From: Gordonia phthalatica
GTDB lineage: Bacteria > Actinomycetota > Actinomycetes > Mycobacteriales > Mycobacteriaceae
Length of the DNA: 64,000 nt
Assembly (NCBI RefSeq): GCF_001305675.1
Contig: NZ_CP011853.1
Coordinates: 2,108,001-2,172,000, forward strand
Reading direction: 5' to 3'
Shown here: piece by piece, positions 34,769 through 43,613 of the stretch
Layout of the letters: every line of letters starts with the position of its first letter
How positions within the stretch are numbered: the stretch's first letter is position 1
The notes under the pieces: model-generated
What the model saw: only the letters and a program-made list of their open reading frames with translations
Databases searched by the model: none
What the model was told of the DNA's origin: nothing
Program-made: the position numbers and the translations under genes

Positions 34769-35887
34769 CTAGCTCTGTGCGGCGTCGAGTTGCGTCTGGG
34801 TGGCGCCCAGCAGGTCGGCCCAGGCCACCTCGAACTTCGCGACGCCCTCGTCCTCGAGCTTCTGGAAGACGTCGGCGAGGTCGACGCCGACGGCAGTCAG
34901 CGCGTCGAAGATCTGCCGGGACTCCGCTTCCTTCCCGATGATCGACTCGGTGTTCACCCAGCCGTGGTCGGCGAAGGCGTTGAGCGTCTTGACCGGAATG
35001 GTGTTGACGGTGTTCGGCGCCACCAGTTCGCTGACGTACAGCGTGTCGGGGTATTCGGCGTTCTTGGTGCCGGTCGACGCCCACAGCGGCCGCTGGGGCA
35101 GCGCACCGTGCGCCTGCAGATCCGGGAACCGGGTCTCGGTCTCGAACACCTCGCGGTAGGCGGCGTAGGCCAGGCGGGCATTCGCCAGACCGGCCTTGCC
35201 GCGCAGTTCCAGTGCCTCGGGCGTGCCGATCGCGTTCAGGCGGTCGTCGATCTCGGAGTCCACGCGGGAGACGAAGAACGACGCGACCGACTCGATCTTG
35301 CCCGCGTCGTGCCCGTTGCGGAGCGCGGTGTCCAGGCCGTCCAGGTACGCGTCCATCACCTCGCGGTAGCGCTCCACCGAGAAGATCAGGGTGATGTTGA
35401 CGCTGATGCCCTCGGCGATCACGCGAGCGATCGCCGGGATGCCCGCCTTGGTGGCCGGGATCTTGATGAACAGGTTGGGCCGGTCGACCAGGTTCCACAG
35501 TTCGACGGCCTGGGCGACGGTGCCGTCGGTGTCGTTCGCGAGGCGAGGATCCACCTCGATGGACACGCGACCGTCGTGACCGTCCGTGGCCTCGAAGACG
35601 GGTGCGAGGACGTCGCACGCCGAGCGGACGTCGTCCGTGGTGATGGCGGTCAGCGCGGCGTCGGCGTCGGCGTCCGACTTCGCGAGCGTGTTGATCTGCT
35701 CGACGTAGAGGTCCGACTTCGAGATGGCACTCTGGAAGATGGCCGGGTTGGTGGTGACACCGACGATCGAGTGGGTGTCGATCTCCTCCTGCAGTCCACC
35801 GTTGGTGATGAGATCGCGCGAGAGGTCGTCGAGCCACACCGAGACTCCGGCGGCCGACAGTTCAGCGAGCTTCTGGTTCTGCGACAT
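34769..35887 (-). CDS. tal: Transaldolase
   Basis: Transfers a dihydroxyacetone unit from sedoheptulose 7-phosphate to glyceraldehyde 3-phosphate through a Schiff base. The 372-residue class II-like actinobacterial transaldolase has VGVTTNPAIFQ at the N-terminus and the Schiff-base lysine in LFIKIPATKAG, plus the FFVSRVDSEID motif. ATG at 35887 has AGGAGA upstream. It is 32 bases downstream of tkt. Confidence 0.95.
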   Translation of the reverse strand: MSQNQKLAELSAAGVSVWLDDLSRDLITNGGLQEEIDTHSIVGVTTNPAIFQSAISKSDLYVEQINTLAKSDADADAALTAITTDDVRSACDVLAPVFEATDGHDGRVSIEVDPRLANDTDGTVAQAVELWNLVDRPNLFIKIPATKAGIPAIARVIAEGISVNITLIFSVERYREVMDAYLDGLDTALRNGHDAGKIESVASFFVSRVDSEIDDRLNAIGTPEALELRGKAGLANARLAYAAYREVFETETRFPDLQAHGALPQRPLWASTGTKNAEYPDTLYVSELVAPNTVNTIPVKTLNAFADHGWVNTESIIGKEAESRQIFDALTAVGVDLADVFQKLEDEGVAKFEVAWADLLGATQTQLDAAQS

Positions 35888-35919
35888 GATGTCTCTCCTG
35901 TCCGAATTCAGCGATGAGG

Positions 35920-37998
35920 TCAGCGGCCGAGCACGCGGTGCGCGGCGGCGGCGACGGCGTCGGCGGTGATGCCGAACTCCTCGTACAGCTTCTTGTACGG
36001 GGCCGAAGCGCCGAAGTGCTCCAGCGACACGATCTCGCCGCCCGCGACCACCGCGTGCCACGGCATGGCGATGCCGGCTTCGACGGCGACGCGGGGGACA
36101 CCGGTCGGCAGGACCGACTCGCGGTAGTCCGCGTCCTGCTCGGCGAACCACTCGAGCGATGGCATCGACACGACGCGCGCGTTGACGCCCTCGGCTGCCA
36201 GGGACTTCGCGGCCTCGACGGCGAGGGAGACCTCGGAGCCGGTGCCGATGAGCACGACGTCGAAGGCGCCGTCGTCGCCGTCGGACAGCACGTAGCCACC
36301 GCGGGCGACGCCCTCGAACGAGGTGCCCTCCAGGACCGGGACGTTCTGGCGGGTCAGCGCCAGACCGACCGGCCGGTTGCGGCGGGTCAGCAGGTGGCGC
36401 CAGGCGTGCGCGGTCTCGTTGGCGTCCGCCGGGCGCACGACGTCGAGGTTCGGGATCGCGCGCAGTGCGGCGAGGTGCTCCACCGGCTGATGGGTGGGGC
36501 CGTCCTCGCCGAGTCCGATGGAGTCGTGCGTCCACACGTAGATCGGGTCGATCTCCATCAGCGCCGCGAGGCGGACCGCCGGACGCATGTAGTCGGCGAA
36601 CTGCAGGAAGGTGCCGCCGTAGGCGCGCGTGGGACCGTGGAGCACGATGCCCGACAGGATGGAGCCCATCGCGTGCTCGCGGATGCCGAAGTGGAGGGTG
36701 CGACCGTACGGGTCGGCGGTCCAGGTGCCGGTGCTGATGGCCTTGGGACCGAACGACGTGGCGCCGTCCATGGTGGTGTTGTTGGAGCCGGCGAGGTCGG
36801 CGGAGCCGCCCCAGAGCTCGGGGAGGATCGGTGCGAGCGCCGACAGGACCTTGCCCGACGCCGAGCGGGTGGCGACGTCCTTGTCTCCGGTCTCCCACGT
36901 CGGCAGGGCGTCGGCCCAGCCCTCGGGGAGTTCGTGCGCGAAGAGACGGTCGAACAGCGCCTTGCGGTCGGCGTTGTCGGCGGCCCAGGCGTCGAAGCCC
37001 TTCTGCCACTCGGCGCGGTCGGCGGCCGCGCGGTCGGCCAGCGCGCGCGTGTGCGCGATGACGTCGTCGGCGACGTCGAAATTCTTGGTCGGGTCGAAGC
37101 CGAGGAGCTCCTTGGTGGCCGCGACCTCGTCGGCGCCGAGGGCGCTGCCGTGCGAGGCTCCGGTGTTCATCTTGGTCGGTGCGGGCCACGCGATGATGGT
37201 GCGCAGGCAGATGATCGACGGCTTGTCGGCGACGGCCTTCGCGGCCTCGACGGCCTTCTCGATCGCGACGATGTCCTCGCCGCCTTCGACGACCTGCACG
37301 TGCCAGCCGTAGGACTCGTATCGCTTGGCGGTGTCCTCGGTGAGGGCGATCTGGGTGTCGTCCTCGATGGAGATGTGGTTCTGGTCGTAGAAGACGATCA
37401 GGTTGCCGAGCTCCTGGGTGCCTGCGAGCGAGCTGGCTTCGGAGGTGACGCCCTCTTCGATGTCACCGTCGGAGGCGATGACGTAGATGTGATGGTCGAA
37501 CGGGCTCTGCCCGGCGGCTGCCTCCGGATCGAACAGTCCGCGCTCGCGGCGCGCGGCCATCGCCATGCCGACGGCCGATGCGAGGCCCTGGCCGAGCGGG
37601 CCGGTGGTGATCTCGACGCCCTTGGTGTGGCGGTACTCGGGGTGGCCGGGAGTCAGCGAGCCCCACGTGCGGAGCGCCTCCAGGTCGCCGAGCTCCAGGC
37701 CGAAGCCGCCGAGGTACAGCTGGATGTACTGGGTGAGGCTGGAGTGTCCGCACGACAGGACGAAGCGGTCGCGGCCGACCCACTCGGGGTCGGTGGGATC
37801 GTGGCGCATCACGCGCTGGTACAGGGTGTACGCGAGGGGAGCGAGGCTCATCGCGGTGCCGGGGTGGCCGCTGCCACAGTGCTGGACGGCGTCGGCTGCC
37901 AGGATCCGGGCCGTGTCGACGGCCTTCGTGTCAAGGTCGGTCCAATCAGAGGGGTGAACCTGCTGGGTGAGCGCGCGGATCTCGTCGGTAATGGCCAC
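35920..37998 (-). CDS. tkt: Transketolase
   Basis: Thiamine-diphosphate enzyme moving two-carbon units between sugar phosphates. The 692-residue protein has GSGHPGTAMSLAP, the TPP-binding SDGDIEEGVTSE...NHISI region, and the pyrimidine/transketolase motif GPTHQPVEHLAALRAIPN. GTG at 37998 is preferred because AGGAGA lies about 10 bases upstream and it matches the family N-terminus; ATG at 38043 would add 15 residues. It is the first gene of the pentose phosphate operon and divergent from ctaB. Confidence 0.95.
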   Translation of the reverse strand: MAITDEIRALTQQVHPSDWTDLDTKAVDTARILAADAVQHCGSGHPGTAMSLAPLAYTLYQRVMRHDPTDPEWVGRDRFVLSCGHSSLTQYIQLYLGGFGLELGDLEALRTWGSLTPGHPEYRHTKGVEITTGPLGQGLASAVGMAMAARRERGLFDPEAAAGQSPFDHHIYVIASDGDIEEGVTSEASSLAGTQELGNLIVFYDQNHISIEDDTQIALTEDTAKRYESYGWHVQVVEGGEDIVAIEKAVEAAKAVADKPSIICLRTIIAWPAPTKMNTGASHGSALGADEVAATKELLGFDPTKNFDVADDVIAHTRALADRAAADRAEWQKGFDAWAADNADRKALFDRLFAHELPEGWADALPTWETGDKDVATRSASGKVLSALAPILPELWGGSADLAGSNNTTMDGATSFGPKAISTGTWTADPYGRTLHFGIREHAMGSILSGIVLHGPTRAYGGTFLQFADYMRPAVRLAALMEIDPIYVWTHDSIGLGEDGPTHQPVEHLAALRAIPNLDVVRPADANETAHAWRHLLTRRNRPVGLALTRQNVPVLEGTSFEGVARGGYVLSDGDDGAFDVVLIGTGSEVSLAVEAAKSLAAEGVNARVVSMPSLEWFAEQDADYRESVLPTGVPRVAVEAGIAMPWHAVVAGGEIVSLEHFGASAPYKKLYEEFGITADAVAAAAHRVLGR

Positions 37999-38060
37999 GG
38001 TGGTGGAGTCTCCTGATGCCTTGTTCTTGGTGCTCGGACGCATTAGCGTTTCCAGCCTAG

Positions 38061-38082
38061 CGGTCCGTGTTCGGTCCGTGTG
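38061..38082. repeat. 11-bp tandem repeat upstream of tkt
   Basis: CGGTCCGTGTT and CGGTCCGTGTG lie head to tail, in the 261-base region between the divergent tkt and ctaB genes. Nothing else beyond presumed promoters was recognised there; the repeat could be a regulator site but no partner is known. Confidence 0.4.
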
Positions 38083-38259
38083 CGGGCGGAGCGCGTTCCG
38101 GAAGGATGTGACTGACGTCAATGCGCAGGGTGAGTGCGAGGTGATCCGGACAACGCCGATTCTCTCCTCGGTCGTCCGGCGGTCTACCATCGTGTGTAGT
38201 AGTGGCCTGTCGTCGTGCCTGCGGCCAGGATTCCACCAGGCCCAATGTGAGGAGCATCT

Positions 38260-39246
38260 GTGAGTATTGAGGGACGCGCGGCTACCGACGCCTCCTCGAC
38301 CCCGATGTCCACCGAGACTTCGGGTGGATCGGTCGGTACGGGCACCCGCGTGTGGAACACCGTGCTGGCGTACATCGCGCTCACTAAACCGCGCGTCATC
38401 GAGCTGCTCCTCGTCTCGACGATCCCGGTGATGCTGCAGGCCGACCGCGGCCACGTGAACATCGCACTGATCGCCGTCACGGTGATCGGCGGCTGGCTCG
38501 GCGCCGCGAGCGCCAACAGCCTCAACATGGTGGCCGACGCCGACATCGACCAGAAGATGAAGCGCACGCAGAAGCGGCCGCTGGCGCGTCACGCGGTGCC
38601 GGTGCGCAATGCGCTGATCTTCGGCATCGTGCTCGCCTTCGCGTCCTTCGCCGTCCTGTACTTCGGCACCGGCAACAAGTGGCTGCCGCCGGTCCTGGTG
38701 TGGATCACCATCGGCTTCTACGCCGGCGTGTACACCTTGATCCTCAAGCGCCACACCTGGCAGAACGTGATCTGGGGCGGCGCCGCAGGCTGCACACCCG
38801 CCCTGGTCGGCTGGTCCGCCGTCACCGGCACCCTGAGCTGGGAGCCCTTCGTCCTGTTCCTGGTCGTCTTCTTCTGGACGCCGCCGCACACCTGGGCGCT
38901 GGCCATGCGCTACCGCGAGGACTACCGGGCCGCCGGCGTCCCGATGTTCCCGGTCATCGCGAGCGACGAGCGCGTCACGACCCACATGCTCGCCTACACG
39001 TGGGCGACGGTCCTGACCTCGTTCGCCCTGATCCCCGTCACCAGTTGGATCTACCTGGTCGTCGCAGTCGGCGCCGGTACGTGGTTCATCTACATGGTGA
39101 CCAAGCTGTGGATCGAGACCCGACGCGGCGTCGAGGTGAAGCCGTTGAAGATCTTCCTGACGTCCAACGAGTACCTGGCGCTCCTGTGCTGTGGTCTCGC
39201 CGTCGACGCCGTCATCAACATGCCGACCATCGCGAGCTTCTTCTAA
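38260..39246 (+). CDS. ctaB: Protohaem IX farnesyltransferase (haem O synthase)
   Basis: Attaches a farnesyl chain to haem b to form haem O, precursor of the haem A of cytochrome aa3 oxidase. The 328-residue UbiA-family membrane protein has about nine helices and the prenyl-diphosphate motif N-x3-D-x3-D with DADIDQKMKRTQKRP (93-107). The N-terminal 30 residues are a hydrophilic Ser/Thr-rich extension. GTG at 38260 has GAGGAG just upstream. Its partner ctaA is at 42693-43613. The location next to tkt is conserved in mycobacteria. Confidence 0.95.
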   Translation: MSIEGRAATDASSTPMSTETSGGSVGTGTRVWNTVLAYIALTKPRVIELLLVSTIPVMLQADRGHVNIALIAVTVIGGWLGAASANSLNMVADADIDQKMKRTQKRPLARHAVPVRNALIFGIVLAFASFAVLYFGTGNKWLPPVLVWITIGFYAGVYTLILKRHTWQNVIWGGAAGCTPALVGWSAVTGTLSWEPFVLFLVVFFWTPPHTWALAMRYREDYRAAGVPMFPVIASDERVTTHMLAYTWATVLTSFALIPVTSWIYLVVAVGAGTWFIYMVTKLWIETRRGVEVKPLKIFLTSNEYLALLCCGLAVDAVINMPTIASFF

Positions 39247-39279
39247 CAGAGTTCACCGGCCCCGGAGGACCTGCATCCC

Positions 39280-40509
39280 ATGACGCGGCCCGGCACTCCC
39301 GCCGTGCGCATCGGCGTCGCGGCCGTCGTCGCGACCGTCGGCATCGTCGCCGCCGTTCTCGTGGACCAGCGAGTGGTCTCCGCACTGATCGGCGCGGCCG
39401 CCGCGGCCTTCGCCCTCTGGACGGTCGGCTCTCTGCGCCCCGAGCACCCGACCCTCGCGCGTCGCGGTGCGGGCGTCGTCGTGGCGTCGATCCTGCTGTT
39501 CGGCATTCCCGCGGTCGCCGTCCTGACCCCGAGCGGCATCGTCGGCGCCGAGCAGGAGTCGTCCGACGAGAGGATCGAGCCCGGCGACCTGTCGGCAGCC
39601 CTGAAACGCGCGCTCGACCGCGCTGACGAGGTCGCGCCGAACGGCGCCGAGTCGATTCTCCAGATCGAGATCGACGGCGACCGGGAGACGCTGTACGTCC
39701 TCGATCAACGCACCGGCATGCAGGTCTACACGTACCGCTCGGGCGAGAACGGCTGGTACGCCCCGACATCCGCGAGGACCTCCCAGCGGACCGTGTTCGG
39801 TCGATCCGACCTGGCTCGACTCGACCTCAACGGTGTCCGCGACCGCGTCGTCTCCGCCTGGGAGCGAGTGGGGTCGTCGGACCCGTCGTCGCCGGAGTCG
39901 GCGAAGGCCCCGTCGGTGAAGATCGAACCGCGGTCCGCGGACGGCAGAGTGGTCGCGCGGTTCGTCGGCGGTGGGTTCCCGATCGAGTCGGACACCTCGG
40001 GGAACCTGGCCGACACCGTGGACGCGGCGTCGATCGACCGGTTCTTGGATGTCGCATCGCGGGTGATGACCGCTGCGGGACTGGAGCCCGATGCAAAGGT
40101 GCTGTACCGGATCGAGTTCCGGTCGCTCGACGAAGCAGCGTCCCGACACGGCCGCTTCGAGTCGGGTTTCGAGTTGTACTTCGATGGCGGACCGATCAGT
40201 TCGATCGCCGTCGACGTCGGTTCGTTCCCCGTCGTGCGCAAGGCCACTACGACCGACGAGCCCGACGGCTTCTCCCTGACCGGGTTGACCGGGGCGACGA
40301 TGGCGTCCGTGCGGGACGACCTCGCTCGACGCAGATTGGTCCCCGCATACGATCGCGACGCGATCGGGGCGAAGATCGGAGTCGCTCGCAACGACGACCA
40401 TCCCGGCCGGGTGCCGGTGACGATTCAGATGGTCGTCGGCCCGAGCTCGACCGAGGTCGCCGGTGTCTACTCGACCCGTGGCCGCTTCCTGCGCGACGGA
40501 ACCGACTAA
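39280..40509 (+). CDS. Unknown membrane-anchored protein
   Basis: A 409-residue protein with three N-terminal hydrophobic segments (about 10-28, 32-48 and 63-82), then about 325 residues that should be extracytoplasmic and are soluble, with several beta-rich stretches and no catalytic motif recognised. It begins 33 bases after ctaB on the same strand and may be co-transcribed. It converges with the next gene. The soluble part contains two similar-looking segments ending in a TD-rich tail, but I cannot assign a family. Confidence 0.55.
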   Translation: MTRPGTPAVRIGVAAVVATVGIVAAVLVDQRVVSALIGAAAAAFALWTVGSLRPEHPTLARRGAGVVVASILLFGIPAVAVLTPSGIVGAEQESSDERIEPGDLSAALKRALDRADEVAPNGAESILQIEIDGDRETLYVLDQRTGMQVYTYRSGENGWYAPTSARTSQRTVFGRSDLARLDLNGVRDRVVSAWERVGSSDPSSPESAKAPSVKIEPRSADGRVVARFVGGGFPIESDTSGNLADTVDAASIDRFLDVASRVMTAAGLEPDAKVLYRIEFRSLDEAASRHGRFESGFELYFDGGPISSIAVDVGSFPVVRKATTTDEPDGFSLTGLTGATMASVRDDLARRRLVPAYDRDAIGAKIGVARNDDHPGRVPVTIQMVVGPSSTEVAGVYSTRGRFLRDGTD

Positions 40510-40516
40510 GACACCG

Positions 40517-41230
40517 TCAGGCCTCGATCGCGCGGCGGATCTTGGTCTGCAGGCTCGCCCGTGCCCGATCGGGCCGCGGAACCACGCCGCGCTCGGCGAG
40601 CCGGTCGACGGTGCCGAGAACCTGCTGCAGGTAGGTGGCCCGCTCGGCGTTCTCCGCCGACTCCGCGTGGTTGAGCAGTTTCAGCGCCCGACGACAGTCG
40701 CGCGCATCGTCGGCACTCAGGGCACCGGTGCCGGTGGACCGGGCGAAGCGGTCGGCGGCCGCCCAGGTGCTGCGCAGCTCGTTGACGGCCGCGACGTACT
40801 TCTCTGCCATCGCTTCACCGGGGAACTCGTCGGAGCGGAGTTCGCCGGCCGTCTCGAGGCTGTCGTGGAAGGCGATGACCTGCGGTGCCGACAGATCCCA
40901 GAGCGCCGGGTACTGCAGGAGCATCTTGGGGTCCAGTTCGAACGACCCGTAGGCGCCGAGGACCTGATTGTGATGTTCGATCCCGCGCTGCCAGCGATCC
41001 CGGACCGACAGCACGGGGCGCGGCTTCGCAGCAGGAAGCGGATCGGGGTTCTTGACGGTGGCCGGTCGCGACAGCTCCGGGGTGTTGACGGCCAGCAGGC
41101 CGATGCCCAGCACCGCGGCGAGAACCACGAGCATGCCGATTCCGCCGAGTGGACGAGCGAGCAGGAGCGCTGCAAGCGCCGCGACCGCGACGACGCCCCA
41201 CTTCGCTCCGCTGCGTGCGGTGCTAGTCAC
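40517..41230 (-). CDS. Unknown membrane protein
   Basis: A 237-residue protein with two N-terminal membrane helices (about 10-27 and 30-48) and a soluble helical C-terminal domain. Mid-region contains RWQRGIEHHNQVLGAYGSFELDPKM-type sequence found in conserved actinobacterial hypothetical proteins. GTG at 41230 overlaps the qor stop by 8 bases, so it is coupled to the quinone oxidoreductase gene. Function unknown. Confidence 0.6.
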   Translation of the reverse strand: MTSTARSGAKWGVVAVAALAALLLARPLGGIGMLVVLAAVLGIGLLAVNTPELSRPATVKNPDPLPAAKPRPVLSVRDRWQRGIEHHNQVLGAYGSFELDPKMLLQYPALWDLSAPQVIAFHDSLETAGELRSDEFPGEAMAEKYVAAVNELRSTWAAADRFARSTGTGALSADDARDCRRALKLLNHAESAENAERATYLQQVLGTVDRLAERGVVPRPDRARASLQTKIRRAIEA

Positions 41231-42212
41231 CGGAACCCGCTCCTGCAGTGACGTTCAAGGCCGTCGATCCGACGGTTCGCCGCGACTCGAGCGCACGGTG
41301 GGCGTCCGCCGCGGCCTCGAGCGCAAAGAGCTGACCGACGTTCACCGTGAGGGTGCCGTCGGCGACCGCGGTGAAGAACTCGTCGGCGCGCCACTGGAAT
41401 TCGGCCGGATCGCTGATGAAGTGTGCGAGCGTGGGCCGGGTGACCGACAGGGACCCGGCGGGGTTGAGACGCTGCAGGTCGAACGGCGGCACGGCACCGC
41501 TGGCGCCGCCGAACAGGACGATGGTGCCCCGGATGGCCGTGGCGGCCACCGACTGCTCGAACGTGGTGGCACCGACGCCGTCGTACACGACTGGAACACC
41601 CCGGCCCTCGGTGAGGGTACGCACGCGCTCGGCGACATCGTCGCCGTACCGGAGGACTTCGGCGGCTCCGGCGGCGCGCGAGAGCGACTCCTTCTCGTCC
41701 GATGAGACGGTGGTGATGACGCGGATGCCGCGGGCCGTCGCCCACTCGGTCAGGATCAGACCCACGCCGCCGGCACCGGCATGGACGAGGATCGTGTCCC
41801 CGGCTGTGGGATGCGCACTGCCGTCGAGGAGGTAGTGGGCGGTGAGGCCGCGCAGCAGCGACGACCCGGCCACCGCGTCGTCGACGCCCTCGGGGATCGG
41901 CAGGGTGCGTTCCGCACGGTGCGTGGTGAACTCGGCGTAGCTCTGGCCGCCGTCGCACCAAGCCACCCGATCGCCGACGGACCGGGCCACGACGTCGTCA
42001 CCCACGGCGACCACGACGCCCGCGCCCTCGCCGCCGGGGATGTAGCGGGGCGTGGAGGGGTAGCGGCCTTCGCGCAGGTAGGTGTCGATGAAGTTGACGC
42101 CCGCCGTGTGGACGGCGATGAGGACCTCATCCGACCGCGGCTCGGGAACCGGAAGGTCGACGAGTTCCAGGACTTCGGGGCCACCGTGGGCCGACACTTC
42201 GATTGCGCGCAT
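41223..42212 (-). CDS. qor: NADPH:quinone oxidoreductase (zinc-independent MDR family)
   Basis: A 329-residue medium-chain dehydrogenase/reductase that probably reduces quinones with NADPH. N-terminal GroES-like domain includes TAGVNFIDTYLREGRYP, and the Rossmann domain has HAGAGGVG; zinc ligands are absent, as in true quinone reductases. It lies in the conserved ctaB-qor-ctaA neighbourhood of mycobacteria (Rv1454c). Divergent from the 121-residue gene at 42248. Confidence 0.88.
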   Translation of the reverse strand: MRAIEVSAHGGPEVLELVDLPVPEPRSDEVLIAVHTAGVNFIDTYLREGRYPSTPRYIPGGEGAGVVVAVGDDVVARSVGDRVAWCDGGQSYAEFTTHRAERTLPIPEGVDDAVAGSSLLRGLTAHYLLDGSAHPTAGDTILVHAGAGGVGLILTEWATARGIRVITTVSSDEKESLSRAAGAAEVLRYGDDVAERVRTLTEGRGVPVVYDGVGATTFEQSVAATAIRGTIVLFGGASGAVPPFDLQRLNPAGSLSVTRPTLAHFISDPAEFQWRADEFFTAVADGTLTVNVGQLFALEAAADAHRALESRRTVGSTALNVTAGAGSGD

Positions 42213-42233
42213 GGTCCTATTTTTGCACGCCGG

Positions 42234-42239
42234 TATACT
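42234..42239 (+). promoter_or_regulatory. -10 element of a leaderless promoter
   Basis: TATACT lies 8 bases before the ATG at 42248, leaving no room for a ribosome binding site, so transcription should start at or next to the start codon. Confidence 0.5.
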
Positions 42240-42247
42240 CGTCGGTC

Positions 42248-42613
42248 ATGAGCGAAGACACCGCCGTTTCCACCGCCGCAGCCAGTGCCCCCGCCGCCGT
42301 CGTCTCCGCAGTGCGGAAGTTCGTCGCCGCAGAAGGCGGCTCCGCCAAGGCCGTCATCCAGCCGATCGGGGCAGCGGGCGTCCGCCTGACCCTGGTCGGC
42401 GCCGAGGGAGGCATCCTCGGTGACCGCGTCGTCGACAGCGTGGCGACCGCAGAGGCCGTCGTCGACGCCGTCGACGGACTCGAGACGGCCGAATGGGATC
42501 GCGAACTGACCTCGGTCACCAACGTCCGGCCGTCGCACTGGCGCAAGATGGCGGGCTGGGTGGCCCACCAGACGCGGTTCCCGAAGGCCCGGAACACGAA
42601 GGAACTCGACTGA
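42248..42613 (+). CDS. Conserved hypothetical protein, 121 residues
   Basis: A small soluble protein: Ala-rich N-terminus, a compact alpha/beta middle (AVIQPIGAAGVRLTLVGAEG) and a conserved-looking basic C-terminus with tryptophans (SHWRKMAGWVAHQTRFP). No membrane segment or catalytic motif. The C-terminal half reads like a conserved functional surface rather than random sequence. It is monocistronic, between the divergent qor and the convergent ctaA, and probably leaderless. Confidence 0.65.
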   Translation: MSEDTAVSTAAASAPAAVVSAVRKFVAAEGGSAKAVIQPIGAAGVRLTLVGAEGGILGDRVVDSVATAEAVVDAVDGLETAEWDRELTSVTNVRPSHWRKMAGWVAHQTRFPKARNTKELD

Positions 42614-42644
42614 CATCGCGCGGGCCCGGCCCGCGCATCACGAG

Positions 42645-42675
42645 ATCAGCCCGGAGCATCACGCTCCGGGCTGAT
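42645..42675. terminator. Bidirectional hairpin terminator
   Basis: ATCAGCCCGGAGC (42645-42657) pairs perfectly with GCTCCGGGCTGAT (42663-42675) across a 5-base loop, followed by TCGTTT on the plus strand. It separates the 121-residue gene from the convergent ctaA. A GC-only palindrome at 42618-42636 precedes it. Confidence 0.8.
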
Positions 42676-42692
42676 TCGTTTGAGCCAGTGGG

Positions 42693-43613
42693 TCAGGCGA
42701 CGCGCTTGGCGGCCAGGACCAGCTGCGTGGCGCCGATCATCAGGATCGACGCGCCGAACATGTGCAGGATCACCAGACCGGCCGGCACGTGCAGCACGTA
42801 CTGGACGTACCCGATCAACCCCTGAAGCAGTACGACGGCGCCGAAGATCACCGTCGACCTGCGCAGCGACGACACGCCGGCGATCGCGAGGACGATGATC
42901 GCAGCGGTCAGGCCCACCATCACCCACACCGCGTCGGCGTGGAGGATCGCCATCTGATCGAAGCGGAGGCCGTTGCGCATCGCGATGTCGTCACCCGAGT
43001 GGGGGCCCGACCCGGTGACGATGGTGCCGAAGTACACCGCGACCCAGGTGGTCACGTAGATGGCCCACGCCAGAATCACGGCCACGCGGCGCAGCACGGG
43101 CGGCTGAGGGGCCGCCGCACCCGTCGATGCGGCATTATCGCGCGGACGGACGTGGATGGCGAGCCACGTGGCGATCGAGATGATCACCATCGTCGCCACG
43201 AAGTGCAGGGACACCGCCCACGGGTTCAGGTGGGTGAGCACGGTGATGCCGCCGATGACGCCCTGCAGGGGTACACCGAGTGCGACGATGAGGGCGAGCT
43301 TGCGCGCGAGGCGGTCGACGGGACGCCTGCGGATCACCGCGACGAAGGTGGCGACCGCGACGGCGACGAGGACCCAGGTCAGGAGCCGGTTGCCGAACTC
43401 GATGACACTGTGGATGCCCATCGCGTTGCCGGGGACGGGGGCGATATTGCCGGACGTGCACTGCGGCCACGTGGGGCAGCCGAGGCCGGAGCCGGTGACG
43501 CGGACACCGCCGCCAGTCACGACCAGCAGGACGTTGGCCGCGACGTTGGCGATCGCCCACCCGTAGAGGAACTTCGCCGTGGGGTTCTTGAACCCGAACC
43601 ACGTTGCGATCAT
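42693..43613 (-). CDS. ctaA: Haem A synthase
   Basis: Oxidises the C8 methyl of haem O to a formyl group, giving haem A. The 306-residue COX15/CtaA protein has eight predicted membrane helices, the loop cysteine pair in GLGCPTWPQC, and helix histidines (HSVIEFGNR, SLHFVAT, LHADAVW, HMFGAS) that bind haem. ATG at 43613 overlaps the permease stop (ATGA); a GTG at 43628 would add five residues. It follows the ABC exporter genes, as in mycobacteria. Confidence 0.93.
   Translation of the reverse strand: MIATWFGFKNPTAKFLYGWAIANVAANVLLVVTGGGVRVTGSGLGCPTWPQCTSGNIAPVPGNAMGIHSVIEFGNRLLTWVLVAVAVATFVAVIRRRPVDRLARKLALIVALGVPLQGVIGGITVLTHLNPWAVSLHFVATMVIISIATWLAIHVRPRDNAASTGAAAPQPPVLRRVAVILAWAIYVTTWVAVYFGTIVTGSGPHSGDDIAMRNGLRFDQMAILHADAVWVMVGLTAAIIVLAIAGVSSLRRSTVIFGAVVLLQGLIGYVQYVLHVPAGLVILHMFGASILMIGATQLVLAAKRVA

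Noticed and set aside
35914..38016. Open frame of 700 codons on the plus strand
   Set aside because: Antisense shadow of transketolase; composition is Gly/Val/Arg/Asp-rich with no motif.
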